This document shows positions 15,982-23,663 of a DNA stretch of 24,790 nucleotides, piece by piece. Every line of letters starts with the position of its first letter. Within the stretch, counting starts at the first letter, position 1. Made by a program: the position numbers and the translations under genes. The notes beneath the pieces are model-generated. The model was not told where the DNA came from. It saw only the letters and a program-made list of their open reading frames with translations, and searched no databases. Source of the stretch: Alloprevotella sp. (lineage in GTDB: Bacteria; Bacteroidota; Bacteroidia; Bacteroidales; Bacteroidaceae); the NCBI GenBank assembly GCA_015259235.1, contig JABZGM010000004.1:1-24790 (forward strand). The letters run 5' to 3'.

Positions 15982-16100
15982 GGGGCAGGGGATTTTGTGG
16001 AGAGCAGTTCTCCCTGTGTGGAGATAGAAATCAGTTGGAAGCTATTTTTACCTTGACCCTGAATGAGGAAACATGCTTCGTAAATGAGGGGGCTCTTCAT
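15978..16100 (-). CDS. Possible 40-residue leader/small ORF coupled to recJ
   Basis: The frame from the ATG at 16100 runs 40 codons (begins MKSPLIYEACFL, ends TKSPAP) and its TGA overlaps the recJ ATG by four bases (ATGA), the arrangement typical of translational coupling. No motif or homologue is recognised, and a short frame can arise by chance. The frame is open for 15 further codons upstream with no ATG. Confidence 0.25.
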   Translation of the reverse strand: MKSPLIYEACFLIQGQGKNSFQLISISTQGELLSTKSPAP

Positions 16101-16342
16101 CTTTGGGTGATGCCCATTCTTCTTGAAACAATGAGGTGGAGGTTTCTAGCAACTGAACTGATAGACGAAATGAGTCGTATTTCGGCACGCTAAGTTAGTG
16201 ATTTTTTTTGAGTTGTTGGTCGAAAATAGAGAGGTTTTTCCAGATAAAAAGCAAACCCACCCTTGTAAAACTGTTTACACGGGTGGGTTGTAAGGAGGGT
16301 GAGGGATGAACCTTGTGAGTTAGGGAGAAAGGGGTAGACCGT
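15982..16342. other. 361-nt gap between recJ and yqeY
   Basis: Contains the dcw-end terminator hairpin (16254-16289) and the possible small ORF before recJ (15978-16100). The remainder (16101-16250) holds a T8 run (16202-16209) and no consensus promoter, tRNA or long frame that I can see. Confidence 0.6.
16254..16289 (-). terminator. Terminator of the murG...ftsZ-yqeY run
   Basis: Arms AACCCACCC (16254-16262) and GGGTGGGTT (16281-16289) pair perfectly, and inside them TGTAAA (16264-16269) pairs with TTTACA (16274-16279) around a 4-nt loop, with one mismatch between the two stems. On the minus strand it is followed by TTTGCTTTTT. It sits 53 nt after the yqeY stop. Confidence 0.85.
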
Positions 16343-16789
16343 TTAGCTCAAAAGTTCTTTCACCTTGGTGCTAATGGCGCGACCATCTGCTCGTCCTGCC
16401 AAGCGTGCAGAGGCTACACCCATCACTTTACCCATTTCTTTGGGAGAAGTGGCGCCTACTTCTGCGATGATGTCGCGAAGTGCAGCGGTGAGTTCTTCAT
16501 CAGTGAGCGGTTGGGGGAGGTAAGTTTCGATGACTGCTACTTCTGCCAATTCGCCTTCTGCAAGGTCGGGGCGATTTTGCTCCGTGTAAAGTTGGGCAGT
16601 ATCGCGACCTTGTTTGGCAAGTTTTGCCAAAATCTTCATCGCAGCCTCGTCGGTGAGTTCACCATTGTTGCCAGGTGCGGTTTTGGCTTCGATGAAATAC
16701 TTCTTGATGTTGCGCAACGCTTGGGTGCGCACTTTGTCTTTGGCCTTCATAGCGGCCATGATGTCTGTGCTGATTTGATCGAAAAGCAT
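16343..16789 (-). CDS. YqeY-like GatB-domain protein
   Basis: 148 residues from the ATG at 16789 (MLFDQISTDIMAAMKAKDK), the usual size of this family. It corresponds to the tRNA-binding YqeY tail of GatB (Asp/Glu-tRNA amidotransferase) as a free-standing protein. Seen: N-terminal helices with KAKDKVRTQALRNIKK (about 15-30), then the ETYLPQPLTDEEL motif (about 86-98) and the C-terminal MGKVMGVASARLAGRADG segment (about 118-135). Its exact role is not established. An upstream ATG at 16861 overlaps the ftsZ stop region and adds 24 residues without similarity, so it is rejected. In related genomes, as far as I recall, this gene directly follows ftsZ; here it follows the second ftsZ. Confidence 0.93.
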   Translation of the reverse strand: MLFDQISTDIMAAMKAKDKVRTQALRNIKKYFIEAKTAPGNNGELTDEAAMKILAKLAKQGRDTAQLYTEQNRPDLAEGELAEVAVIETYLPQPLTDEELTAALRDIIAEVGATSPKEMGKVMGVASARLAGRADGRAISTKVKELLS

Positions 16790-16853
16790 AGCAAAATAGT
16801 AGATTGATGGTGAATCAGTGAAGAGAGTTACAGTCTTTTTTGTGGGACTGCAT

Positions 16854-18119
16854 TTACTCAAGCATAATCTCGATGGGATGACTGCTTCCTCCGATTTCGT
16901 GAAGTTTAACTAGGTCATTGTCTGTGCGGCGCACTGTGGCACGTGCCTCAAGTTGGTGCACCAGTTCTTCGTTGTCCAACTCTTCATCGGCAAAGATGTA
17001 GATACGCGGACGGCGGCGCGACTTTTCGTTATTGGGATCGTAGTAGCGACCTCGACGGTCGTCGCGAATCTTTTCTTGTTCGCGAGTTTGAGGAGTTTCT
17101 TCTTTCTCTTCTGGTTTTTTGTGGAAACCAGAGGCAATGACAATCACCTTAACTTCGTCTGTGAGTCGAGGGTCTTCTACAAATCCAGGCTTAAAGTCAG
17201 GATTGGTCTTGAAGCCTTTCATGAAGTCGTCTACTTCATTGAGTTCTTCAATCATGAGTGCGTTGCCCGTGCTCTCAGGAGGACTGAAGATGGCAAGGCG
17301 CAACGAGAGACTCTTTTGCACATCCGTGTCGTTGAGAAGGGGAGAGTGGAGTGCACTTTGGATGGCTTCACGCAGTCTGTGTTCTCCTCTGCCTTCGCCT
17401 GTAGCCATAATCGCAGCCCCACCTCCGCGAAGACAGGTGTCGACGTCTTGGAAGTCGAGGTTCATGCCGAAGAGTCCTTGGCGACCGCGCATCTTTATCA
17501 CCTCTACGATGGAGTTTACCGCGTTTGTGAGCGTTTGGTCTGCCTTGCGGAAGGCGTTGAGCACTGAAAAATCGGAATATATCTCGAGCAATCGCTGATT
17601 GTTGATGACCAACAACGTATCTACTTCTTGTGCAATGCGTGCTACACCATCAAGGGCTTTGTCGATTTGCTTCGGCATTTCAAACTTGAAGGGGATAGTG
17701 ACGATGCCCACGGTGAGGATGCCCAGTTTCATGGCTTCTCGAGCGATGATTGGCGCAGCTCCTGTGCCAGTGCCACCTCCCATGCCCGCCGTGATGAAGA
17801 GCATGTTAGTGTCGGTGCCGAGAGCCTTGATGATTTCATCCACGTGCTTCTCCGCAAGTTCAGCACCCTTCTCAGGGCGTCCGCCAGCTCCTAAACCCGG
17901 ACCGAGCTGCACTTGGTGAGAGATGGGAGAATCTTCGAGTGCTTTGGAGTCGGTATTGCACACGATGAAGTGTACTCCTTCGATGCCTTCACGATACATG
18001 TTGGCGACAGCATTACCACCGCCACCTCCTACGCCAATGACCTTGATATTGGCAGGGAGAGCCGGTGCTGTAGGAGGCAATTCTATATCGAGAGACGAGT
18101 TGTATAATTGTTCAGACAT
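16854..18119 (-). CDS. ftsZ: Second FtsZ paralogue (FtsZ2), diverged
   Basis: 421 residues. FtsZ is the GTP-binding tubulin homologue that forms the division ring. Seen: T1 GVGGGGGNAV at 29-38, tubulin signature GGGTGTG at 114-120, T6 region LLVINN, and the T7 catalytic segment NLDFQDVD at 220-227, so GTP binding and hydrolysis residues are kept. Unlike its neighbour it has a 5-residue insertion before T7 (RGRQGLFGM at 211-219), EMP instead of EGN at 147-149, almost no N-terminal extension (about 24 residues before the core against 67), and a C-terminal peptide ATVRRTDNDL without the usual proline. It shares a linker pattern (GRYYDPNN, EELDNEEL) with FtsZ1, so the two arose by duplication within this lineage. 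It follows FtsZ1 by 96 nt with no promoter or terminator seen. Confidence 0.95.
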   Translation of the reverse strand: MSEQLYNSSLDIELPPTAPALPANIKVIGVGGGGGNAVANMYREGIEGVHFIVCNTDSKALEDSPISHQVQLGPGLGAGGRPEKGAELAEKHVDEIIKALGTDTNMLFITAGMGGGTGTGAAPIIAREAMKLGILTVGIVTIPFKFEMPKQIDKALDGVARIAQEVDTLLVINNQRLLEIYSDFSVLNAFRKADQTLTNAVNSIVEVIKMRGRQGLFGMNLDFQDVDTCLRGGGAAIMATGEGRGEHRLREAIQSALHSPLLNDTDVQKSLSLRLAIFSPPESTGNALMIEELNEVDDFMKGFKTNPDFKPGFVEDPRLTDEVKVIVIASGFHKKPEEKEETPQTREQEKIRDDRRGRYYDPNNEKSRRRPRIYIFADEELDNEELVHQLEARATVRRTDNDLVKLHEIGGSSHPIEIMLE

Positions 18120-18215
18120 ATAGTGTGACGGCGTTAGGTGAAATAGATGATGCCTTGCGGTGAAGTACTTGTAAGGTGAATGCCGGAGAAGTTACAGCTG
18201 ACGAAGGAGTGGAGA

Positions 18216-19637
18216 TTAGCTTTCGATAATCTCCATACCTTGTGTCTTGCTGCGGATTTCACTGAGCTGTTCTTTGGTACGGCGGCAAGTGGGAATCGCT
18301 TCAACGAGAGAAATCAATTCTTCGTTTTCCAAATCTTCTGGTTCAAAGTGATAAATCTTGTAGAATCGTGGTTGAACTCCCTTTGGATTGTTCGTTTGGT
18401 AGTATTGTCCACGACGTTCTGCACGTTCGTTCTCCTCTTGAGCGTTGCGTTGCTCTTCTTCCGAATTCTTAGCTGCCAGGTGTTCTTCCATGCCAGGGAT
18501 GGCATTAACGTCGAAGCCAGTGGCAAGAATCGTCACTTTCACCTTCTTACCCAAGGTGCGGTCGATAGATACCCCCCATTTGGTTTCGACATCCTTGCGG
18601 AATTCCGACATAAACTTGTCCACCTCGTTGATTTCTTCCATCATCAACTCTTGAGGTTCGTTGTCTTCGTCTGGGAGATCGTTGAAGGAGATCGAGAGGA
18701 GAATCTTTGTCGAACTCTTGATGTCGCGGTTATTGAGGAGCGGAGAGTTGAGCGCATCTTCGATGGCTTCTCTCACACGGTTTTCACCTTCTCCATATCC
18801 TGTGCTCATGAGGGCAATACCCCCTTGACGCAACACGGTGCAGACATCTTGGAAGTCAAGGTTGATGATACCATGCATCGTGATAATTTCTGCGATGGAT
18901 CGTGCAGCCGTAGAGAGTGTAGTGTCCGCTTTTTCAAATGCCGAACGGAAGGTCAGGTCTGGATACACCGTGCGCAACAATTCATTGTTGATTACCAAGA
19001 GCGCATCTACCTCCTTAGCGATAGCATCTACTCCATCGAGCGCTTGGTCAATCTTCTTATTACCTTCAAATTGGAAGGGGATAGTAACGATACCCACGGT
19101 GAGGATACCGCGCTCTTTGGCTTCGTGTGCAATCACGGGGGCTGCGCCTGTACCAGTACCACCGCCCATACCAGCAGTGATGAATACCATCTTGGTATTA
19201 GCATCCAGCAAAGCACGGATTTGGTCGATACTTTCATTGGCAGCCTGACGAGCACGCTCGGGGCGGTTGCCAGCGCCAAGACCATCTTTTCCCAGTTGCA
19301 CCTTGTAAGGTACTGGAGAATCCTGCAGCGCTTTGGAGTCGGTGTTGCAAACTGCGAAGTTCACCTCTTTAATACCCGTGCGGTACATGTAGTTTACGGC
19401 ATTTCCACCGCCACCACCCACACCAATCACTTTGATGATGCTGGGAGTTGTGGCAGGATTGCCCATGTCTAGAATCATGTTGTCGCTGGGAACCTCGGGA
19501 GCTGTCTGAGGCACATCGACAGAGCTTGTTGCAGTCTCAGAAGCTTCGTTAGTATCTGGAAAAGAGACAGTGGTTTCAGTATCAAAACCCATATCGATGA
19601 TGGGCGTCTCTTGGAAATTATCGTTATTCTCACTCAT
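18216..19637 (-). CDS. ftsZ: Cell division protein FtsZ (FtsZ1, canonical copy)
   Basis: 473 residues. The core begins near residue 68 (IKVIGVGGGGGNAV), preceded by an acidic Thr/Glu/Pro-rich extension. The tubulin signature GGGTGTG is at 158-164, and T7 NLDFQDV at 259-265 has the normal length directly after helix H7. The linker (about 376-425) is charged and includes EEENERAERRGQYY-like sequence. The C-terminal peptide AIPTCRRTKEQL (447-458) resembles the FtsA/ZipA-binding tail of Bacteroidota FtsZ. It lies directly after ftsA, as expected for the ancestral copy. The 224-nt gap to ftsA (19638-19861) has no consensus promoter and no clear terminator, so read-through from ftsA is likely. Confidence 0.98.
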   Translation of the reverse strand: MSENNDNFQETPIIDMGFDTETTVSFPDTNEASETATSSVDVPQTAPEVPSDNMILDMGNPATTPSIIKVIGVGGGGGNAVNYMYRTGIKEVNFAVCNTDSKALQDSPVPYKVQLGKDGLGAGNRPERARQAANESIDQIRALLDANTKMVFITAGMGGGTGTGAAPVIAHEAKERGILTVGIVTIPFQFEGNKKIDQALDGVDAIAKEVDALLVINNELLRTVYPDLTFRSAFEKADTTLSTAARSIAEIITMHGIINLDFQDVCTVLRQGGIALMSTGYGEGENRVREAIEDALNSPLLNNRDIKSSTKILLSISFNDLPDEDNEPQELMMEEINEVDKFMSEFRKDVETKWGVSIDRTLGKKVKVTILATGFDVNAIPGMEEHLAAKNSEEEQRNAQEENERAERRGQYYQTNNPKGVQPRFYKIYHFEPEDLENEELISLVEAIPTCRRTKEQLSEIRSKTQGMEIIES

Positions 19638-19861
19638 AGGTGTAGAGAAGTTAGGAAGAAGGGACTATGATGAAAAGGGAGAAATGGACTTAGCCACTAG
19701 CGTCAAGCGGAGGGTATCGAGTTGCTTGCGTTAAACTCAAAAGGGAGGGATGTTTACATCAAAACAGTAGGTTTCAAATGATGTCCCTTGAGTAGTCTGT
19801 ATCCAACAACCCTTCTCGAGCTGTGCGTTCCGAACACAGAGAAGCTAAGTATTCTAGTGCA

Positions 19862-21211
19862 TTATTCGTTGTCGCTGACCAAGGAAGAAAGGTATTTTCC
19901 TGCGCGCTTAAACCAGCTGTCTTTTTTGGGCTTTGGTTCCTCTTGTTGTTCTGGCGTTTCTACAGCAGGAGTTTCGGGAACTTCAGGAGTTGCGTCCTGT
20001 GTTTCTTCGTGTTCTTCAGGGAACAACAAAGGTTGTTGAGGAGTCACGCGTTCGCCACCGTTGCAGTTGATTTCGCCGGTTTCGATAATCGCCAATCCCA
20101 CGTTGTACGTTCCGCTTTGGTTGAAGCGGCTGTCGTCAGCAGTCACGCTCAATCGAGGAGGTGTGTTCACGATGCGGAGGTTGAGATCTTTGAAGTGTTG
20201 CTCAAATGCCTTGTTGATATTGCGCAGTTGGGCTGCTCCGCCAGTGACAATCACGCCATTAACGAGTTTGTCCAAATCGATATTAGCACGTTTGGCTTGT
20301 TCTGCCACGTTTTGTACGATTTCTTCCACACGCGCCTCGATGATTTCTAGCAGATTCTTCTGGCTATATTTGCGACCGCCTTCGAGAGTGATGTGAGACT
20401 CTTCGCTTTCTTCCAAGTTTTGGAAATCAGGATAACCATAAGTACGCTTCAATTCCTCAGCGCGATTTTCGTCGCAGTTGAACACTTTCACGATGTCCTG
20501 AGTAATGTTGTCGCTACCCAACGGAATCACAGCTAGATGACGCAACAAACGGCTCTTATACACTGCCACAGTAGTAGTTTGGCTACCCATATCCACGAAG
20601 ATGCAACCCGAGTTGCGTTCTTGTTCCGTAGGAATCACGTTTGCCAAATCGGTAGCAGAAACAGTGAGTTTTGCGATGGTGATACCAGCGCGGCGGAAGC
20701 ACGTTTCGATAGTTTCAATCACCGTGCTATTGCAAGAGATGTTGAGGAAGTCAGCGCGGATGTTGTCGCTTTGCATGCCCACGGGTTCGTTAGTTACCAT
20801 CGAACCCACGCGATATTCCAGAGGAATAGCTTCCAAATAAAGATGATCATTGCTGCGCGTCTCTTGGTTGTGTTCGAGCACCATGCGCACCACGTCAGAT
20901 GTAATGGTTTCGCGTGAACTAAAAGGTAGGGTCACGCTATTGGTGATAGAGCGAATGCCCATACAATTCACCGATACATAGAACTTTCCTATGTTGTAGT
21001 TGGTTTTCTCTTCCAGATGTTCTTTGATATTCTTCAAGCAGTTGGTCATTTTCTCTAAGTTGTAGACACGACCTTTGCTAATGAACTCTGAGGAAAGTGT
21101 GGAGATGAAGGAGAGCACCTTGATGCTACCGTCAGCGGTCTTCTGACCTACGATACCAGTAGTTTGGAATGAACCAAGAACAATGGCTGCAATGAAGCTG
21201 TCTTGTGGCAT
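19862..21211 (-). CDS. ftsA: Cell division protein FtsA
   Basis: 449 residues. FtsA is an actin-like protein that anchors FtsZ to the membrane. Seen: actin-type fold with phosphate-2 region FVDMGSQTTTVAVY at 205-218 followed by LLRHLAVIPLGSDNIT (222-237), adenosine motif GVIVTGGAAQL at 319-329, a Pro/Glu-rich linker (about 390-430) and a C-terminal amphipathic helix KKDSWFKRAGKYLSSLV at 429-445, the membrane-targeting sequence. Two nucleotide-site motifs look unusual: phosphate-1 is VLGSFQTTG at 11-19, without the usual acidic residue, and phosphate-2 has Gln where Gly is usual. The gene follows ftsQ by 124 nt; this gap holds a hairpin (21262-21281). Confidence 0.97.
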   Translation of the reverse strand: MPQDSFIAAIVLGSFQTTGIVGQKTADGSIKVLSFISTLSSEFISKGRVYNLEKMTNCLKNIKEHLEEKTNYNIGKFYVSVNCMGIRSITNSVTLPFSSRETITSDVVRMVLEHNQETRSNDHLYLEAIPLEYRVGSMVTNEPVGMQSDNIRADFLNISCNSTVIETIETCFRRAGITIAKLTVSATDLANVIPTEQERNSGCIFVDMGSQTTTVAVYKSRLLRHLAVIPLGSDNITQDIVKVFNCDENRAEELKRTYGYPDFQNLEESEESHITLEGGRKYSQKNLLEIIEARVEEIVQNVAEQAKRANIDLDKLVNGVIVTGGAAQLRNINKAFEQHFKDLNLRIVNTPPRLSVTADDSRFNQSGTYNVGLAIIETGEINCNGGERVTPQQPLLFPEEHEETQDATPEVPETPAVETPEQQEEPKPKKDSWFKRAGKYLSSLVSDNE

Positions 21212-21261
21212 AGGAAGATAGTTTTCTTATTATCGGTTGTGGAAGAGTATTTATAGTGAAG

Positions 21262-21281
21262 TTCAGTGTCTAGGCACTGAA
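21262..21281 (-). promoter_or_regulatory. Hairpin in the ftsQ-ftsA gap
   Basis: Perfect 7-bp stem TTCAGTG / CACTGAA with a 6-nt loop. No U-run follows, so it is not a simple terminator; it could be a processing or mRNA-stability element. Confidence 0.4.
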
Positions 21282-21335
21282 GCACGAGTCGTCTTTGCTT
21301 GACTGTATCGTCAAAGAAAAGGAGGGAGAGAAATG

Positions 21336-22070
21336 TTAAGGCTGTTGTTTGATGCCAATCACCTGATTCTCATACGCCACCGAGATGGCTTGATAGCGGT
21401 TCCAGCCCACGTTGGGCAACACCTTTTCGTAGAAAGCGCGAAGGTTGTTGAGTTTTTGGTCAAAATTCTCCGCTTTTCCGAGGTGCACCAAGGCACTGCC
21501 CACACGGAGCACCAAATCGATGTCTTGATTAGGCTGCACTTGGATTTGCATCACCTGGTTGTTCCAAAAGTCGTCTTGACTTAGCAACATACCTAAGGGA
21601 AGAAGGCGTTTTTTGACAAAAGCATTGGTCACCTGACCTGTCACCACAGGCAAGTCCGCTTCATATCCACGAGCTGCCATGGGAAATCCCTTGCTGTCCA
21701 CGTAGTAGTCTTCGCCATTGTCAGCGATGATGCGCAGCAGGGGTAGACGTTGCACTACAAACACATTGACGTTTTCGCCAGGTGTCTTCACGCAAATAGC
21801 TTCGCGGATGAAGGGATCGCTTTGTAGTTTATTTTGAATCCGAATCAAATCTACGTCCTTCATCGATCTACCGATAGGGTAGAGGCTTGCTTTGCGCAGC
21901 ATCATGTCAATATCCTTCGCTGTGATGAGCGTAGCTTGCGCGCTGTCGGCGATGACTATGTTGAGGCTTTTGCACTGCTTCGTGTCTTCGCGCGTGATGA
22001 ATGTGAAAAACGCGAAGAGCAGATAGACCGTCATGCCAAAAAGCATCAGAAGTTTGAACAGTGGACGCAT
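21336..22070 (-). CDS. ftsQ: Cell division protein FtsQ (DivIB)
   Basis: 244 residues, typical of the short Bacteroidota FtsQ. FtsQ is a bitopic inner-membrane protein that links the Z-ring to FtsB/FtsL and septal wall synthesis. Seen: a short cytoplasmic start (MRPLFK), one membrane helix at about 6-25, then a periplasmic POTRA-like region (SAQATLITAKDIDMML, about 43-58) and the beta domain with VNVFVVQRLPLLRI (about 101-114) and YYVDSKGFPMAARGY (about 121-135), which is a clear FtsQ hallmark. It lies between murC (117 nt gap) and ftsA, its usual position. Confidence 0.95.
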   Translation of the reverse strand: MRPLFKLLMLFGMTVYLLFAFFTFITREDTKQCKSLNIVIADSAQATLITAKDIDMMLRKASLYPIGRSMKDVDLIRIQNKLQSDPFIREAICVKTPGENVNVFVVQRLPLLRIIADNGEDYYVDSKGFPMAARGYEADLPVVTGQVTNAFVKKRLLPLGMLLSQDDFWNNQVMQIQVQPNQDIDLVLRVGSALVHLGKAENFDQKLNNLRAFYEKVLPNVGWNRYQAISVAYENQVIGIKQQP

Positions 22071-22116
22071 GAAATGAGAGAATCAGAGCTTAGAGTTGAG
22101 AGAAGGCTGCGTAGCA

Positions 22117-22138
22117 GATGGACTGTGCGACAGCCATC
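22117..22138 (-). promoter_or_regulatory. Hairpin in the murC-ftsQ gap
   Basis: Nine-pair stem GATGG-CTGT / ACAG-CCATC with one bulged A (22122) and a GCG loop. Not followed by a U-run. Confidence 0.4.
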
Positions 22139-22187
22139 ACGAGTGCCGAGCCACTCTGCGTGGAGACATCTCGTTAGGAATCAAGAG

Positions 22188-23570
22188 CTATGCTTTTGTT
22201 GCCTGCTTTTTGAGAAGTATCTCTGTGAGTTGAGGGCAATAAGTGTCGGCATCACCAGCGCCAAGCACCACTAAAACGTCGAAGTCACCTTCTGCAACGA
22301 TTTGTGGCAACTCCGTGAGATGCGCCATACGCTTTGTCATCTCGGGACGCAGGCGGTCGAAAATGAGTTGTGAGTTCACCCCTTCGATGGGCAATTCTCG
22401 AGCAGGGTAGATGTCAAGCAAAATCACTTCATCGAGCAGTGAGAGCGCGTCTGCGAAATCTTTGTAGAAATCGCGAGTGCGTGTGTAGAGATGCGGTTGG
22501 AAAATAGCCGTAATCTTGCGACCATCGAAGACCTCACGCAGCGAAAGGATGCTTTGCTTAATCTCCGCAGGATGGTGTGCGTAGTCGCTGAGGAAAACGC
22601 AGTGCTCATTTTTAATCTTGAAATCAAAACGGCGATCCACCCCTCCAAAGGTGAGCATCGCAGCGCGAATCTCTTCGGCAGAAACTCCTGCCAGTTGTGC
22701 CAAAGCACAAGCCGCAATACCATTATCGATATTGATGCTCACGGGCACACCGAGTTCGATGTCTGCGATGTTGCCCAAGGGCGATACCAAATCGAAGACG
22801 ATGCGACCACCTCCGATGCGGATGTGTTCGGCATGGAAGTCCCCTTCCGTGCGACTATAGTCATAGCGACGCACGCCTGATTGGAGACGTTCTTCAAAGC
22901 GCAAACCGCGGTGCACCACCAATGCCCCTCCGGGTTGGATGAGCGAAGTGTAGTGAGCAAAGCTCTCCAGATAGGCTTCTTCAGTGCCGTAAATGTCCAA
23001 GTGGTCAGGGTCGGCAGAAGTAATAGCAGTGGCATAAGGACGGAGGTGATGAAAGGAACGGTCAAATTCGTCCGCTTCGATCACCACATATTCGCTTTCA
23101 GCCGAAAGCAGATAGTTTGTGCCATAGTTTTTGGTGATACCGCCCAAGAAGGCATTGCATCCCACATGACTTTGGTGCAGCAGGTGCGCCGTCATTGCCG
23201 AAGTGGAGGTCTTGCCGTGGGTGCCTGCCACACACAGCCCCTTCATGGACTGGGTGAGCGTGCCCAACACCTGTGCGCGCTTGTGGAGTTCAAAACCATT
23301 TTCGCGAAACCATGCCATTTCTTGATGATTGGCAGGGATAGCAGGTGTGTAGACCACCAATGTTTGTTGGGGATTGCGGCAAGGAGCCGGAATCAATTCG
23401 GGATTATCTTCAAAATGAATCTTGATGCCTTCAGTCTGGAGAGCATCGGTGAGTGTGGAAGGAGTGCGATCGTAGCCTGCCACAAAAAGACCTTGTTGGC
23501 GAAAATAGCGTTCGAGCGCACTCATGCCGATACCACCGGCACCTAAAAAGTAGACAGCGTTGAAATTCAT
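22188..23570 (-). CDS. murC: UDP-N-acetylmuramate--L-alanine ligase (MurC)
   Basis: 460 residues, a normal length. MurC adds the first amino acid (L-Ala) to UDP-MurNAc in the cytoplasm, using ATP. Seen: N-terminal UDP-binding GAGGIGMS at 10-17, ATP P-loop GTHGKTS at 116-122, the metal-binding EADEFDRSFHHLRP segment (about 170-183), and the C-terminal SDYAHHPAEI motif (about 329-338), which is diagnostic for MurC rather than MurD/E/F. It sits between murG and ftsQ, as in most Bacteroidota; ddl and murB are not between them. Confidence 0.98.
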   Translation of the reverse strand: MNFNAVYFLGAGGIGMSALERYFRQQGLFVAGYDRTPSTLTDALQTEGIKIHFEDNPELIPAPCRNPQQTLVVYTPAIPANHQEMAWFRENGFELHKRAQVLGTLTQSMKGLCVAGTHGKTSTSAMTAHLLHQSHVGCNAFLGGITKNYGTNYLLSAESEYVVIEADEFDRSFHHLRPYATAITSADPDHLDIYGTEEAYLESFAHYTSLIQPGGALVVHRGLRFEERLQSGVRRYDYSRTEGDFHAEHIRIGGGRIVFDLVSPLGNIADIELGVPVSINIDNGIAACALAQLAGVSAEEIRAAMLTFGGVDRRFDFKIKNEHCVFLSDYAHHPAEIKQSILSLREVFDGRKITAIFQPHLYTRTRDFYKDFADALSLLDEVILLDIYPARELPIEGVNSQLIFDRLRPEMTKRMAHLTELPQIVAEGDFDVLVVLGAGDADTYCPQLTEILLKKQATKA

Positions 23571-23630
23571 ATAGAGCAGATAGGATGAGATTCGTAGTGT
23601 GAAGTTGTGGGGGATGTGTAGCTCGCACAG

Positions 23631-23646
23631 ACACAGTTAGCTGTGT
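23631..23646 (-). promoter_or_regulatory. Small hairpin in the murG-murC gap
   Basis: Six-pair stem ACACAG / CTGTGT with a 4-nt loop, 18 nt after the murG stop. It is short and without a U-run; it may be chance. Confidence 0.3.
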
Positions 23647-23663
23647 GCTTTAGGGTGTGTGGA

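Noticed and set aside
16790..16861. N-terminal extension of the yqeY-like gene overlapping the ftsZ2 stop
   Set aside because: The 24 extra residues do not resemble the family; MLFDQIS at 16789 does.
18180..19472. Open frame of 430 codons on the plus strand
   Set aside because: It lies fully opposite ftsZ1, is rich in Cys, His and Phe in a non-protein-like way, and has no recognisable domain. It is an antisense shadow.
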